DNA of 64,000 bases from Sulfitobacter alexandrii (GCF_001886735.1 NZ_CP018076.1:1054001-1118000); one strand, 5' to 3'. Positions 21,064-31,833 are shown, numbered from the stretch's first letter. Notes: a model not told the origin generated them from the letters alone. Program-made: numbers and translations.

Positions 21064-22299
21064 ATGCGCAGCGACTTCGACGAGGAACTGGAAGGGCGGC
21101 TCGTCCGCTACGCCGCCATAGACACGCAAAGCGACGCGGCATCGCCCGACCAGCCCAGCACGGCGATCCAGCTCGACCTGTCGCGGTTGCTGGTCGAGGA
21201 GCTGGAACAGATGGGGGCGCAGGATGTCGTCCTGACGGACTACGGCGTGGTGCTGGCGACCGTGCCGGGCACCGCGCCGGGGCCGGTGATGGGGTGGTGC
21301 GCCCATGTGGACACCGCGCCGCAGTACAACGCCACCGGGGTCAAACCGGTGGTGCACCGCCGCTACAACGGCGGCGACATCTCCTTTGCCGATGCGCCGG
21401 ACCTGAAGCTCAACCCGGAGGTCTCGCCCCACCTGGCGGGCAAGGAGGGCGAGGACATCATCACCGCGAGCGGCCTGACCCTTCTGGGCGGGGACGACAA
21501 GGCGGGGGTGGCCATCGCGATGACCGCCGCGCGGCACCTGCTGGAAAACCCCGACATCCCGCATGGTCCGATTCGCCTGGCCTTCACCCCGGACGAGGAG
21601 ATCGGGCGCGGCGTGGATCCCCGCCTGCCGGCCGACCTCGGCGCCGATTTCGCCTATACCTTCGATGGCGGCAAGCCCGGCGAGATCGAGTACGAGACCT
21701 TCTCGGCCGATGGGGCCAAGGTGACGGTGACGGGCGTCTCGGCGCATCCGGGCTTTGCCAGGGGCAAGATGGTGAACGCCCTGCACCTCGCCTCCAAGAT
21801 CGTGATGACCCTGCCGCATGTGACCATGACGCCCGAGACCACGGAGGGAACGGAGGGCTTTCTCCACGTGGTGGAGATGCAGGGCGGGTCGTCCGAGGCG
21901 GTGATCACCCTGATCCTGCGCGACTTCGAGCGCGCGGGGCTGGAGGCCAAGGGTGCGCTGCTGCGGCAGGTCTGCGATGCCGTGGCCGCGACCGAGCCGC
22001 GCGCGCGGATCACCTGCGAAATCACGCCGCAGTACCGCAACATGCGCTACTGGCTCGAAAAGGACATGACCCCGGTGGATCTGGTGCGCGCGGCCGTCGC
22101 GGACGTGGGGCTCACGCCCGTCTCGGTACCGATCCGGGGCGGGACCGACGGCTCGCGCCTGACCGAGATGGGCGTGCCGTGCCCCAACGTCTTTACCGGG
22201 ATGCAGGAAATCCACGGCCCGCTGGAGTGGATTTCGGTGCAGGACATGGCGTTGGCGACACGGGTGGCGATCGCGCTGGCGCGGCGGGCGGTGACCTGA
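21064..22299 (+). CDS. pepT: Peptidase T (tripeptidase)
   Basis: A 411-residue M20-family di-zinc aminopeptidase that releases the N-terminal residue of tripeptides. Metal and catalytic residues are visible: H81-V-D83 in WCAHVDTAP, the bridging Asp in LLGGDDKAG, the general base in TPDEEIGRG, and a later IRGGTDGSRLTEMG. Length and motif order match PepT. CAGGAGATC precedes the ATG, which fixes the start although the frame is open further upstream. It is a single gene divergent from the sensor operon, followed by a set of hairpins. Confidence 0.94.
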   Translation: MRSDFDEELEGRLVRYAAIDTQSDAASPDQPSTAIQLDLSRLLVEELEQMGAQDVVLTDYGVVLATVPGTAPGPVMGWCAHVDTAPQYNATGVKPVVHRRYNGGDISFADAPDLKLNPEVSPHLAGKEGEDIITASGLTLLGGDDKAGVAIAMTAARHLLENPDIPHGPIRLAFTPDEEIGRGVDPRLPADLGADFAYTFDGGKPGEIEYETFSADGAKVTVTGVSAHPGFARGKMVNALHLASKIVMTLPHVTMTPETTEGTEGFLHVVEMQGGSSEAVITLILRDFERAGLEAKGALLRQVCDAVAATEPRARITCEITPQYRNMRYWLEKDMTPVDLVRAAVADVGLTPVSVPIRGGTDGSRLTEMGVPCPNVFTGMQEIHGPLEWISVQDMALATRVAIALARRAVT

Positions 22300-22303
22300 C
22301 GGC

Positions 22304-22374
22304 GCGGGCCTGCGGCCCGCACGCGATGCCTGCGATTTGGCGGGGCCAAATCGCGATGCGAGACGCTGTCTCGC
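22304..22374 (+). repeat. Three consecutive hairpins downstream of pepT
   Basis: Within 71 bases there are three perfect stems: 22304-22310/22314-22320 (7 bp), 22332-22341/22345-22354 (10 bp) and 22358-22364/22368-22374 (7 bp), each with a 3-base loop. A T/G-rich tail with TATTTGGGGAAC follows. The first hairpins could end pepT transcription, but a three-stem cluster is more like an interspersed palindromic repeat. Confidence 0.6.
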
Positions 22375-22448
22375 GCTCTGGTGTATTTGGGGAACAATGA
22401 AGGGGCAGGGGGGCGACCGGCAGGCAGCTGCGTGCCGGTCGCGGATCG

Positions 22449-24089
22449 TCAGCCGGCGAGGCCCAGCTTGGCCACGTGGATCTCGAAGGTGGGATGCATC
22501 TCGGCACCCACCACGCCGGGACGGTAGTGACGGTAGATCGAGCGCCAGTAGGGCTGGATCACGACGCCTTCGTCCTGCATCAGCTTCTCGATCTTCGCCA
22601 TGACCTCGCGGCGCTGGTCCGCGTCCGCGATGGCCAGCGCTTCCGTCAGCAGCGAGTCGAACTCTTCGTTGGAGAAGGCGGTCTCGTTCCAGGCTTCGCC
22701 GGACCGATACGCCAGCGCCAGCACCTGCACGCCCAGCGGCCGCTGCGCCCAGTCGGTGGAGGAGAACGGATAGCCGACCCAGTCGTTCCAGAAGGTGGCA
22801 CCCGGCAGGATCGTCCGCTTGACGTTGATGCCCGCGTCCCGCAGCTGGGCGGCCACGCTGTCGGTGGTGTTCTTGCGCCATGTGTCGTCGATCGAGATCA
22901 GATCGTGCTCGAAATCGGCCATGCCGGCCTCTTCCATCAGCGCGACCGCCGCGGCGGGGTCGTAGACCGGCTTGCCCACGTCCGCGTATTCCGGGTGCAG
23001 CGGCGCCACGTGGTGGTTCTCCGCCACGAGCCCGTTGTCGTTGAAGCCCAGTTCGAGGCAGACGGCGTTGTTCACCGCCATCGCCAGCGCGCGCCGCACC
23101 CGCACGTCCGCATAGGGCTTCGTGCCGTTGACCTCGGCCTCCTGGTTGGTGCGGATCACGATCGTGTTCGCGGTCACGGCCTCCGACTTCTCCCAGCCGA
23201 AATCGTCGAAGAGCGTGATGTAGTCGCCCAGGGATTCATAGAGCATGTCCACTTCCTCGGACTCGACGGCCGCGAGAACGGCCGACTGCTCGGTCCCGTA
23301 GTCGATGTATTCGATCCGGTCGAGATAGGCGCCCTCACCCCACCACTGGTGATCGGGATTGCGTTCGAGTACGGCGCGCACGCCCACCTCGAATTCCGCC
23401 GGAAGGTAGGGGCCAGTCCCGATCGGATTTTCCAGCGGGTTGCCGGTGGACGAGCTGTGGACCACGGCGGCCGGGTAATCGGAAAAGCCCGCGATCAGCG
23501 TGATGTCGGCGTTGTTCAGGGTCAGCTTCACGGTGCGGTCATCCACCACTTCGATCGCCCCCTCGCGCGCCTGGCCGGTTTCCGCGTCCACCAGCGACGC
23601 CATGCGGGAGGCCATGGAATTGCCTTCGACCCCTTTGTCGCACCAGCGTTCGATGTTCATCGCGACATCCTCGGCCGTGAAGGGCTCGCCGTTGTTCCAG
23701 GTGACGCCCTCGCGCACCTTCAACGTGTATTCGGTGGCATCCTCGTTGATCTCCCAGCTTTCCAGCAGCGAGGGCGCGAAGGAGCCGTCGGTCTGGTATT
23801 CGACGAGGTATTCCAGCCAGCCGCGGGTGAAGTTCGACATCTGCGGCCAGTCGAAGGTGCGCGGATCTTTCAGCGCCTTCACGCTGCTCTGGATGCGGAG
23901 GGTTCCGCCCTGCTGGGCATGGGCGGCGGCCCGCACGGGGCGCGACAGGCCGATCAGGGCGTAGGCCGCCGTCGCCGTCAGCCCCAGCGAGGTCGCACGG
24001 GTGAGGAATTCGCGCCGCGACAGGCTGCCGTCGGCGACTTCGCGGGCGTAGGCACGGGCGGCGGGGTGGGTGGAGTGGGATGGCATCAT
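22449..24089 (-). CDS. Tat-exported peptide/nickel-type ABC substrate-binding protein
   Basis: A 546-residue family-5 solute-binding protein. Residues 24-29 (SRREFL) form a twin-arginine signal followed by a hydrophobic stretch. The mature protein has the [20 protein letters not shown] start, [22 protein letters not shown] and [10 protein letters not shown] motifs typical of dipeptide/oligopeptide-binding proteins. It should act in the periplasm. No permease or ATPase genes lie next to it, so it is an orphan whose transporter must be elsewhere. ATG 24089 and ATG 24086 are adjacent alternatives. Confidence 0.9.
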   Translation of the reverse strand: MMPSHSTHPAARAYAREVADGSLSRREFLTRATSLGLTATAAYALIGLSRPVRAAAHAQQGGTLRIQSSVKALKDPRTFDWPQMSNFTRGWLEYLVEYQTDGSFAPSLLESWEINEDATEYTLKVREGVTWNNGEPFTAEDVAMNIERWCDKGVEGNSMASRMASLVDAETGQAREGAIEVVDDRTVKLTLNNADITLIAGFSDYPAAVVHSSSTGNPLENPIGTGPYLPAEFEVGVRAVLERNPDHQWWGEGAYLDRIEYIDYGTEQSAVLAAVESEEVDMLYESLGDYITLFDDFGWEKSEAVTANTIVIRTNQEAEVNGTKPYADVRVRRALAMAVNNAVCLELGFNDNGLVAENHHVAPLHPEYADVGKPVYDPAAAVALMEEAGMADFEHDLISIDDTWRKNTTDSVAAQLRDAGINVKRTILPGATFWNDWVGYPFSSTDWAQRPLGVQVLALAYRSGEAWNETAFSNEEFDSLLTEALAIADADQRREVMAKIEKLMQDEGVVIQPYWRSIYRHYRPGVVGAEMHPTFEIHVAKLGLAG

Positions 24090-24268
24090 GAGGGTCTCTT
24101 GTCCAGGAAACGTCAAAGGGTGCACGGTCGAGCGGCGCGGGCCGGTCCGGTCACCACATAGCGCGTGCCCCGGGATATCAAACACGTTCCGGTCCGCGCA
24201 TCGCGATTGCGGGCGGCGCGGACATGGCATAGTCAGGCCGCAGAAGTCGTCCAACAAGGGAGCCCGCC

Positions 24269-25609
24269 ATGCGTCTGAGCCGATATTTCCTGCCCGTGCT
24301 GAAAGAAACGCCCAGCGAGGCGCAGATCGTCAGCCACCGGCTGATGCTGCGGGCTGGCATGATCAAGCAGGCCAGCGCGGGTATCTATTCCTGGCTGCCG
24401 CTGGGCTACAAGGTCCTGCGCCGGATCGAACAGATCGTCCACGAGGAACAGCAGCGGGTCGGCCATATCCCGATGCTCATGCCGACCCTGCAATCGGCCG
24501 ACCTGTGGCGGGAATCCGGCCGGTACGACGCCTATGGCCCCGAGATGCTGCGCATCCGCGACCGGCAGGACCGCGACATGCTCTATGGCCCCACCAATGA
24601 AGAGCTGATCACCGACATCTTCCGCAGCCACGTGGGCAGCTACAAGGACCTGCCGCTGACGCTCTACCATATCCAGTGGAAGTTCCGTGACGAGATCCGC
24701 CCCCGCTTCGGCGTGATGCGGGGCCGCGAGTTCCTGATGAAGGACGGCTACAACTTCGACCTGACAAAGGAGGACGCGCTGCACGCCTACAACCGGCACC
24801 TGGTCAGCTACCTGCGGACCTACGAACGCATGGGGCTTCAGGCGATCCCGATGCGCGCCGACAGCGGCCCCATCGGTGGCGACGACACCCATGAATTCCT
24901 GGTCCTGGCGGAAACGGGCGAGTCGGAGGTGTTCTACGACAGCGAGATCACGGACCTGAAGTTCGGCGACCGCGAGATCGACCACGACGATCACGCCGCC
25001 TGCGCCGCCGTGCTCGAGGAGTTCACCTCGCGCTACGCCCGCACCGACGAGACCCACGACGAGGCGCTGTTCAGCCAGATCCCCGAGGAGCGCCGCCGCA
25101 GCGCGCGGGGAATCGAGGTGGGGCAGATCTTCTATTTCGGCACCAAGTACTCCGAGCCGATGGGCGCCACGGTACAGGGGCCCGACGGCAAACCGGTGCC
25201 GGTGCATATGGGCAGCCACGGCATCGGGGTCAGCCGCCTTCTGGGGGCGATCATCGAAGCCAGCCACGACGAGCGCGGGATCATCTGGCCCGAAGGCGTG
25301 ACCCCGTTCCATTGCGGCATCGTGAACCTCAAGCAGGGCGATGCCGAGGCCGACGCGGCCTGCGACGCGCTCTACCGGTCGCTGCGGACCGTCGGGCTGG
25401 ACCCGCTCTATGACGATACCAAGGGCGGGGCCGGGGCAAAGTTCGCCACCATGGACCTGATCGGTCTGCCCTGGCGGATCACCGTCGGGCCGCGCGGGCT
25501 CAAGAACGGGGTCGTCGAACTGACCTCGCGCCGCACCGGCGAGAGCGAGGAAATGTCGCCCGAGCAGGCTGTCGAGCGGGTTGCGCAGGTTTACGCCGCC
25601 ATTCACTGA
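24269..25609 (+). CDS. proS: Prolyl-tRNA synthetase
   Basis: A 446-residue class II synthetase that charges tRNA-Pro. Motif 2 ([23 protein letters not shown] in two parts) and motif 3 ([16 protein letters not shown]) are clear. The protein lacks the large editing insertion between motifs 2 and 3 found in the 570-residue enterobacterial form, which is normal for alphaproteobacteria. The anticodon-binding domain occupies the last 100 residues. It diverges from the solute-binding protein gene, leaving about 180 bases for promoters. Confidence 0.97.
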   Translation: MRLSRYFLPVLKETPSEAQIVSHRLMLRAGMIKQASAGIYSWLPLGYKVLRRIEQIVHEEQQRVGHIPMLMPTLQSADLWRESGRYDAYGPEMLRIRDRQDRDMLYGPTNEELITDIFRSHVGSYKDLPLTLYHIQWKFRDEIRPRFGVMRGREFLMKDGYNFDLTKEDALHAYNRHLVSYLRTYERMGLQAIPMRADSGPIGGDDTHEFLVLAETGESEVFYDSEITDLKFGDREIDHDDHAACAAVLEEFTSRYARTDETHDEALFSQIPEERRRSARGIEVGQIFYFGTKYSEPMGATVQGPDGKPVPVHMGSHGIGVSRLLGAIIEASHDERGIIWPEGVTPFHCGIVNLKQGDAEADAACDALYRSLRTVGLDPLYDDTKGGAGAKFATMDLIGLPWRITVGPRGLKNGVVELTSRRTGESEEMSPEQAVERVAQVYAAIH

Positions 25610-25668
25610 GGGTTCGCGCGTCCACGGCCCGCGTGCTAGCATGGCACCAAGAGGTCGGGAGCAGGCCC

Positions 25669-26625
25669 ATGAAGACGATCACGCTGACCGCCGCCATCCT
25701 GTTGATGGCGCGCGCCGCGTTCGGGGACGTGCCCGAACGTGTCGAACAGGCCTTCCGTGACTGGGCCGAAGAGACCGGGACCGGTACCGCCGTCCTATCC
25801 CTGTGGCGGGACGGCGTGCATCGCCGCGACGTGACGCTGGGCACGGAGGCCGGGATGCCGGTGGTGCTGGGCAGCCTCAGCAAGACGGTGACCGCGCTTT
25901 GCGCCGTGACGCTTGTGCAGGACGGGTCGTGGACGTGGCAGACCACGGCGCGCGAGGTGCTGGGCCACGGCAGCGCGGATGTCACGCTGGCGGGCTTGAT
26001 GACCCATTCGGCGGGGCTCGCCCCGGACGAGACGCAGGGGCTCGGGCTGCGCGACATCCTCGACAGGCCCGACGCGCAGGCCCGGATCGCCCGACGCGCC
26101 CTCGACCGGGCCGCGCAGGAAGGCACGCCGGGCCGGTTTCACTACAACAACGAGAATTACGAGATCATCGGCGCGATGATCGCCACCGAGACCGGCAGCG
26201 ACTACGCTGACCACTGCACCGACGCGGTTCTCGGACCCGCCGGCGTGAGCGGCGCCGCGACGGTGCCGGGCATGGCGGGCCTGCTGCCGGCGGGGGGCTG
26301 GCAGATGCCGGTGCAGGATTTCGCGCGGCTCATGGAATGGGGCTTTGGCCCCGAAGGACCAATCGGCAGCGATCCCGACGCATGGCCGGCGGTGGATGCC
26401 GGTGGTGGCGCCAGCTATGGCGCGGGCATGATCTCGCGCCCGTTCGGGGGCGGGCGCAACTACTGGCACTTCGGACTGCTCTGCTATCCTGGCAGGGCCG
26501 AGGCCGCAGCCTACGCCGTGCGCTTTGCCAACGGCTGGATGGCGGTGGCGGGCGTCGACGGCTGCCTAGGGTGGGACCGGCTCTTTGCCCTCGATGCGGC
26601 GATCGGGGGCGCGGTATTCGAATGA
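25669..26625 (+). CDS. Exported serine beta-lactamase-like hydrolase
   Basis: A 318-residue protein of the class C beta-lactamase / esterase family. It has a signal peptide ending near residue 19, the active-site S69-L-S-K72 and a Y159-N-N motif for the catalytic tyrosine. The third (KTG-like) box is not obvious. Such proteins are more often peptidases or esterases than antibiotic-resistance enzymes. ATG 25669 is used because the signal peptide begins there. Its TGA overlaps the start of the DUF2937 gene (ATGA), implying coupling. Confidence 0.82.
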   Translation: MKTITLTAAILLMARAAFGDVPERVEQAFRDWAEETGTGTAVLSLWRDGVHRRDVTLGTEAGMPVVLGSLSKTVTALCAVTLVQDGSWTWQTTAREVLGHGSADVTLAGLMTHSAGLAPDETQGLGLRDILDRPDAQARIARRALDRAAQEGTPGRFHYNNENYEIIGAMIATETGSDYADHCTDAVLGPAGVSGAATVPGMAGLLPAGGWQMPVQDFARLMEWGFGPEGPIGSDPDAWPAVDAGGGASYGAGMISRPFGGGRNYWHFGLLCYPGRAEAAAYAVRFANGWMAVAGVDGCLGWDRLFALDAAIGGAVFE

Positions 26626-27116
26626 TCCTGCGCATGCTTACCCTGGCCGGGGGCCTTGCGGGCGCGGCGGGCCTGTCGCAATTCCCCGAGTTCTCGCAGC
26701 AGTACACCCAGCGGCTGGGCGGGGCCGTCGATGCCCTGGCCGAGGTGGTCGCGGATTTCGACGCATCGGCGGCTGCCGTCGGCCTCGGGCGAGAACAGGC
26801 GCTGGCGCAGATGCAGGGCACCGAATTCCTCGACCGCCGGCGGGCGGACATGGCCGCCACGTTCCGCCGCTACGACCGGCTGCGCGCCGATCTCGCCGCG
26901 ATCGAAGGGCAGGGCCCGTTCATGCGGGCCTACCATGCGGCGCGCCTGACCGACCGCCAGATCGCCCGCGCCGCATGGGCTGCCTACCGGCCCGCCGTTC
27001 CCGTGCATTTCGCCGGTCTTGTCTTTGCCGCCGTGGGTTTCGTGCTGGGGGTCGCCGTCTGCGGCGCCCTGTGCCGCCTTCTGGCCGCGCCCTTCCGCCG
27101 CGCAAAGCGCGCTTGA
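26622..27116 (+). CDS. DUF2937 family membrane protein
   Basis: A 164-residue protein with a hydrophobic N-terminus (GGLAGAAGLSQFPEFSQQY, possibly a signal anchor), a long helical middle segment, and a second hydrophobic helix at about 127-150 before a basic tail. The FPEFxQQYxQRLGGAVDEL-like beginning is characteristic of DUF2937. The likely topology is two membrane helices around a periplasmic coiled part. It overlaps the hydrolase gene by 4 bases and precedes the Lol-type transporter genes by 47 bases. Function is unknown. Confidence 0.8.
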   Translation: MILRMLTLAGGLAGAAGLSQFPEFSQQYTQRLGGAVDALAEVVADFDASAAAVGLGREQALAQMQGTEFLDRRRADMAATFRRYDRLRADLAAIEGQGPFMRAYHAARLTDRQIARAAWAAYRPAVPVHFAGLVFAAVGFVLGVAVCGALCRLLAAPFRRAKRA

Positions 27117-27163
27117 CGCTGCAGGCGCAAAGCCCCAGTTTGCGCCAAATCTCAGGAGCCCGC

Positions 27164-28445
27164 ATGGCGCAGAACAGCACCGCCCCCTTTGCCCCCTTCG
27201 AATGGATGATCGCCTGGCGCTACCTGCGTGCCCGGCGTGCCGAGGGGGGCGTCAGCGTCATGACATGGATCAGCCTGATCGGCATCACGCTGGCTGTCTT
27301 TGCCCTGATCGCCACGCTGTCCGTGCGCTCGGGTTTTCGTGCCGAGTTCGTCGATACGATCCTTGGCGCCAACGCCCACGTGACGGTCTACCAGCTGGGC
27401 GAAGTGGCGCAGAACGGCCAGATCGACCGGTCGATTTCCAACTACGAGGACATGGCCACCGCCATCGCCGGTGTGGCGGGCGTGACCCGCGCCGCGCCGC
27501 TGGTGCGCCAGCAGGTCATGGCGAACCGCGGACAGTCCAACGCGGGGGTCGAGGTCTTTGGCATCGCGCTGGACGACCTCAAGACGATACCGCGCATTGC
27601 GGGATCCGAAAATGCCGTGGGCGACATCGACCGCTTCGACGAAGGCATGGCGATCGGCGCGGGCGTGGCCCGGACGCTGGGTGTCGACGTGGGCGACATG
27701 GTCAAGCTGATCTCGCCCAACGGCGTCAAGACCGCGTTCGGCACCAGCCCCCGCGTGAATGCCTACGAGGTGGTCTACATCTTCGAGGCGGGCCGCTACG
27801 ACATCGACCGCACCCGTGTCTATCTTCCCCTTGCCGAAGCGCAATCCTTCTTCAATCGCGAGGGGTTGGCGGACGAGATTGAAGTGATGGTCGAAGATCC
27901 GGAAGCGGTGGACGACCTGACCGTGCCGCTGCTGCAGGCCGCGGGCGACCGCGCACAGGTCTGGACCTGGCGCGATGCGTCCGGGTCCTTCCTCAACGCG
28001 CTGGACATCGAGGACCGGGTGATGTTCGTGATCCTGTCGGTGCTGGTGCTGATCGCGGCGATGAACATCGTGTCGGGCCTCATCATGCTGGTCAAGAACA
28101 AGGGCCGCGACATCGGCATCCTGCGCACCATGGGCCTGACCGAAGGATCCGTGCTGCGCGTCTTCTTCATCTGCGGGGCCTTTACCGGCATCATCGGCAC
28201 CGTGATGGGGGTGATCCTGGGGTGCCTCTTCGCGATCTACGTCGACCAGATCTTCGCCGCGGTGAACTACCTCTCCGGCGGCACGGCCTGGGACGCGTCG
28301 ATTCGGGGCATCTATTTCCTGCCCGCCAAGCTGGAGCTTGCGGACGTGCTGTCGGCCGTTGCGCTCTCGCTCGGGCTCTCCTTTATCGTCACGATCTTTC
28401 CCGCGCGCCGCGCCGCGCGGATGAACCCGGTGGAGGCGCTGCGCT

Positions 28446-28453
<8 letters not shown>
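27164..28453 (+). CDS. lolC: Lipoprotein-releasing ABC transporter permease (LolC/LolE type)
   Basis: A 429-residue permease with one N-terminal membrane helix (about 33-54), a large periplasmic MacB-like domain and three C-terminal helices. The motif [21 protein letters not shown] in the last third and the [16 protein letters not shown] ending are hallmarks. It moves mature lipoproteins from the inner membrane to the carrier LolA. A single LolC/E-like gene suggests a homodimeric (LolF-type) exporter. CAGGAG precedes ATG 27164. The end overlaps lolD by 8 bases. Confidence 0.93.
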
Positions 28454-29129
<676 letters not shown>

Positions 29130-29222
29130 TGCCGCGTGCCCCGGCGGGGCCGCGTCATCGCGCTTGACGGTCCTTCCATGTGCGTCCCACAGTGACCTTG
29201 CCGCACTTGGAGATCGTCGCGC

Positions 29223-30203
29223 ATGGCAGAGGTTTCGCTCAAGGATATCGCCGAAACGGTCCAGGCTGCCCTGATGGGTCACGGGGCCGATACCTTTGCC
29301 GCCGCCGAAGTGGCGCGCGCGGTCGCGGCGGCTGAATCCACGGGCAATCGGATCTGCGGCCTTGCCTATGTCGAAAGCTACTGTCGGCAGCTGACCACCG
29401 GGCGGGTTCGGGGCGACGTGACCCCGGCGGTCACCACGCCCCGGTCCGCCGTGGTCCACGTCGACGCCCGGTTCGGATTTGCCCAGCCCGCCTTTGCCTA
29501 CGGGCTGACAGTGGCGCTGGATGCGGCCCGCCAGCACGGCGTCGCGACCCTCGCCGTCAGCCATGCCCATACCTGCACGGCGCTCGGATATTTTACCGAA
29601 CAGATCGCCCGGGCCGGGCTGATCGGCATCGGTTTCACCAATGCCTCGCCCGTCGTGGCGGCCCCGGGCGGGCGCCGCCCGGTGATCGGCACCAATCCCG
29701 TCGCCTTTTCGGTGCCGGACGGGCGGGGCGGCATCGCGCTGCAGGTCGATCAGTCCACCACCACCGTGGCCCTGGGCAAGATCGCCATGGCCCGGGCGGC
29801 CGGCGAACCCATCCCCGAAGGCTGGGCGCTGGATGCCGAGGGCAATCCCACCACCGACCCCGAGGCGGCGCTGAAGGGCACGCTGACGTCGGCCGGGGGC
29901 TACAAGGGGTGGGGCTTCGGCCTGATGGCGGAGATCCTCGCGGCGGGCATGGCGGGCAGCGTCCTGTCGAAGGACGTGCAGCCGCTGAAGGCGCCGGAGG
30001 GGCCGCCGCACGACCTGGGCCAGTATTACATCGTGATCGACCCGTCCGCCTCGGCGGATTTCGGCGATCGGCTCGCGGCACTGGCCGAGGCGGTGGCGGC
30101 GGACCCGGGCGCGCGGATGCCGGGCCAGCACAAGAGCCCCGCCGCCAGCGTCGACGTGCCGGACGCCCTGTGGACGACGATCCGGACGCTTGCCGGGGCC
30201 TGA
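29223..30203 (+). CDS. Ldh family malate/lactate/ureidoglycolate-type dehydrogenase
   Basis: A 326-residue NAD(P)-dependent oxidoreductase of the Ldh_2 (YlbC/DpkA) family, with an unusual fold distinct from classical lactate dehydrogenases. Conserved features include the GNRICGLAYVESYCRQ helix, VSHAHTC loop, GFTNASPVVAAPGG and the IGTNPVAFSVP strand, followed by GGYKGWGFGLMAEILA. Family members act on malate, 2,3-diketogulonate or delta-1-piperideine-2-carboxylate. The substrate here cannot be told. It stands about 90 bases after lolD and could have its own promoter. Confidence 0.87.
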   Translation: MAEVSLKDIAETVQAALMGHGADTFAAAEVARAVAAAESTGNRICGLAYVESYCRQLTTGRVRGDVTPAVTTPRSAVVHVDARFGFAQPAFAYGLTVALDAARQHGVATLAVSHAHTCTALGYFTEQIARAGLIGIGFTNASPVVAAPGGRRPVIGTNPVAFSVPDGRGGIALQVDQSTTTVALGKIAMARAAGEPIPEGWALDAEGNPTTDPEAALKGTLTSAGGYKGWGFGLMAEILAAGMAGSVLSKDVQPLKAPEGPPHDLGQYYIVIDPSASADFGDRLAALAEAVAADPGARMPGQHKSPAASVDVPDALWTTIRTLAGA

Positions 30204-30230
30204 CGCCCGCAGGGTGCAGGGCGCGCGCCC

Positions 30231-30244
30231 TTGATCTGGATCAT
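30231..30244 (+). promoter_or_regulatory. FNR/FnrL-like binding box
   Basis: TTGAT-CTGG-ATCAT matches the FNR consensus TTGAT-N4-ATCAA at nine of ten positions. It lies 53 bases before the ATG of the lipoprotein cytochrome c gene. In Rhodobacterales FnrL is the oxygen-sensing activator of respiratory genes, so oxygen control of the cytochrome is a reasonable inference. Confidence 0.6.
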
Positions 30245-30297
30245 GGCAACCGCGGGCGAAGGATGCGACAAGGGGGCAAACCAACAGGAGCTTTCCC

Positions 30298-30708
30298 ATG
30301 TCCAAACCGATCAAGACCCTGACCCTGCTTGGCCTGCTCGGCACGCTGGCCGCCTGCGCGCCCGAAACCATGCCGACGGAAAGCGACGGCGCGGCCTTCT
30401 TTGCCGCCAATTGCACGGCCTGCCACGGCACCACCGGGCGCGGCGACGGCCCGCTTGCCGCGGGGCTGACGCCGCGCCCCAACGACCTGACGGTCCTCAC
30501 CCGCGAAAACGGCGGCACGTTCCCCCGCGCACGCGCGCTCAGCTACATCTACGGCGACCCGGAGCAGGGGCACCTCGCGCGGGTGATGCCGCAGTTCGGC
30601 GGTGCGATGGCGGATGACCTCGTGCCGGTGGAGGTGGACGGCGTGATGACGCCGACCCCCCGCGTGCTGGCGGGGCTGCTCGCCTACCTCGAAAGCATCC
30701 AGCGCTAG
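30298..30708 (+). CDS. Lipoprotein c-type cytochrome
   Basis: A 136-residue protein with a signal sequence and lipobox L17-A-A-C20, so it is anchored by lipid in the envelope. A haem c site C39-T-A-C42-H43 follows, and a candidate axial Met lies in RVMPQFGGAM. Size and fold fit a mono-haem class I cytochrome that passes electrons in the periplasm. An FNR-like box at 30231-30244 suggests oxygen-dependent expression. Its TAG shares bases with the convergent HExxH lipoprotein gene's stop codon. Confidence 0.9.
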   Translation: MSKPIKTLTLLGLLGTLAACAPETMPTESDGAAFFAANCTACHGTTGRGDGPLAAGLTPRPNDLTVLTRENGGTFPRARALSYIYGDPEQGHLARVMPQFGGAMADDLVPVEVDGVMTPTPRVLAGLLAYLESIQR

Positions 30709-31382
30709 CGGCAGATCGTCTCCAGCTCGACCCCGTCCCACGGCAGGCGCACGTCCGACTGGGGGCGTGCGGGCAGGGGGGCCACCGGCATCACCTGCGA
30801 GATCAGCGCGTGCAGCCGCTTGGTCCGCGCGCCCTGCGGGGCGAGTGCCCGGCAGCAGACGAATTCCTCCACGATGGAGCCCTGCTGTTCGTAGCCGAAC
30901 TTCAGAAAGTCGCGATCGGTGGAAATGTCGAACAGGTAGGGGTCGTCCTGCGTCAGGCTCTCCGATCCGGCCCGCAGCGGCGAATAGCCGGTGACCTTGC
31001 GGTTCTGCCACTGCCAGACATGGGTCAACTCGTGCGCCAGAAGCATCGCGGCGACCAGCCCGATCTCGTCGGGGTAGTCCGGAAGGTAATCGTCGAGGTA
31101 CCAGTCCTTGTCGAACAGGACGGTGTTGAACAGGGCCACCGCGGCGGGCTTGGTCGTCACGATCTCGTCCTTGACGGGCGGCAGGATCAGCTCGCGGCAG
31201 GTGGTGCGCGGGCGCGGCTTGCGGCGGAAGGTCACGGCGCGCAGCGGGGCGCCGTCGTGCAGGCGCACGGTGCTGACATCCAGCGTGTCGCCGTGGATTC
31301 CGGCCATGAAGGCGCGTTCGTTCTCCGTCAGCGGACGCCCGCAGGAGGCCAGCAACAGCAGGATGAGAAACAGCCGGATCAT
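30705..31382 (-). CDS. Lipoprotein with HExxH zinc-peptidase-like motif
   Basis: A 225-residue protein with a short signal sequence and lipobox L-A-S-C14. The centre has H117-E-L-T-H121 on a helix starting AAMLLAHELTHVWQWQ, a zinc HExxH signature resembling DUF4157-type domains. Further Tyr/Glu residues (YEQQGSIVEEF) could supply the third ligand. It may be an envelope metalloprotease or a structural relative without activity. The substrate is unknown. It converges with the cytochrome gene, overlapping by 4 bases at the stops. Confidence 0.75.
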   Translation of the reverse strand: MIRLFLILLLLASCGRPLTENERAFMAGIHGDTLDVSTVRLHDGAPLRAVTFRRKPRPRTTCRELILPPVKDEIVTTKPAAVALFNTVLFDKDWYLDDYLPDYPDEIGLVAAMLLAHELTHVWQWQNRKVTGYSPLRAGSESLTQDDPYLFDISTDRDFLKFGYEQQGSIVEEFVCCRALAPQGARTKRLHALISQVMPVAPLPARPQSDVRLPWDGVELETICR

Positions 31383-31431
31383 GCGCGCAGTAAGGCGCGG
31401 CGCGGGGCCGGGATCAAGCCCGGATTTGGGG

Positions 31432-31833
31432 CTATCGCGCGAATGTCGCGGTCACCAGCGCGACCGGCTTGCCCGAGGGTTCGGCGATCAGCGTGCAGCG
31501 GGCGAACAGCATCGACTTGCCCGCGCGCGTGACCTCGGCCTCGGCGCGGATGCTGTCGCCGCTGGCGGGGCGCAGGAACTGGGTGTCGAGGGTCACGGTC
31601 CCCACCGGCGCGGGGGCGTCGAGGTGGCCGAAACAGGCGAATACCATCGCTGTATCCGCCAGCGCCGCCAGCGCCTGCCCCGACACGATCCCGCCGACAC
31701 GCAGGATGTCGTCGGTGATCGGGATGGTCATGACCGTCCGCTCCGCCCCGATCTCGGTGATCGTCGGCTGCAGGGCGCGCACCCACGGGGCGAAGGCCTG
31801 TTCAAGGATGTCCTGCGCGGCGTCTGGTGTCAT
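31432..31833 (-). CDS. PaaI-type hotdog thioesterase
   Basis: A 133-residue hotdog-fold protein with GGIVSGQALAALADTAMVFA on the central helix and a final VTLDTQFLRPASGD strand, as in PaaI-type acyl-CoA thioesterases. GGAGG just before ATG 31833 sets the start. The longer frame to 31872 lacks a site. It is 49 bases upstream of the HExxH lipoprotein gene on the same strand. The acyl-CoA substrate is not predictable from sequence. Confidence 0.88.
   Translation of the reverse strand: MTPDAAQDILEQAFAPWVRALQPTITEIGAERTVMTIPITDDILRVGGIVSGQALAALADTAMVFACFGHLDAPAPVGTVTLDTQFLRPASGDSIRAEAEVTRAGKSMLFARCTLIAEPSGKPVALVTATFAR

Noticed and set aside
25669..26625. Antibiotic resistance beta-lactamase
   Set aside because: SxxK and YxN are present, but no clear KTG box is seen and relatives are mostly esterases or peptidases.
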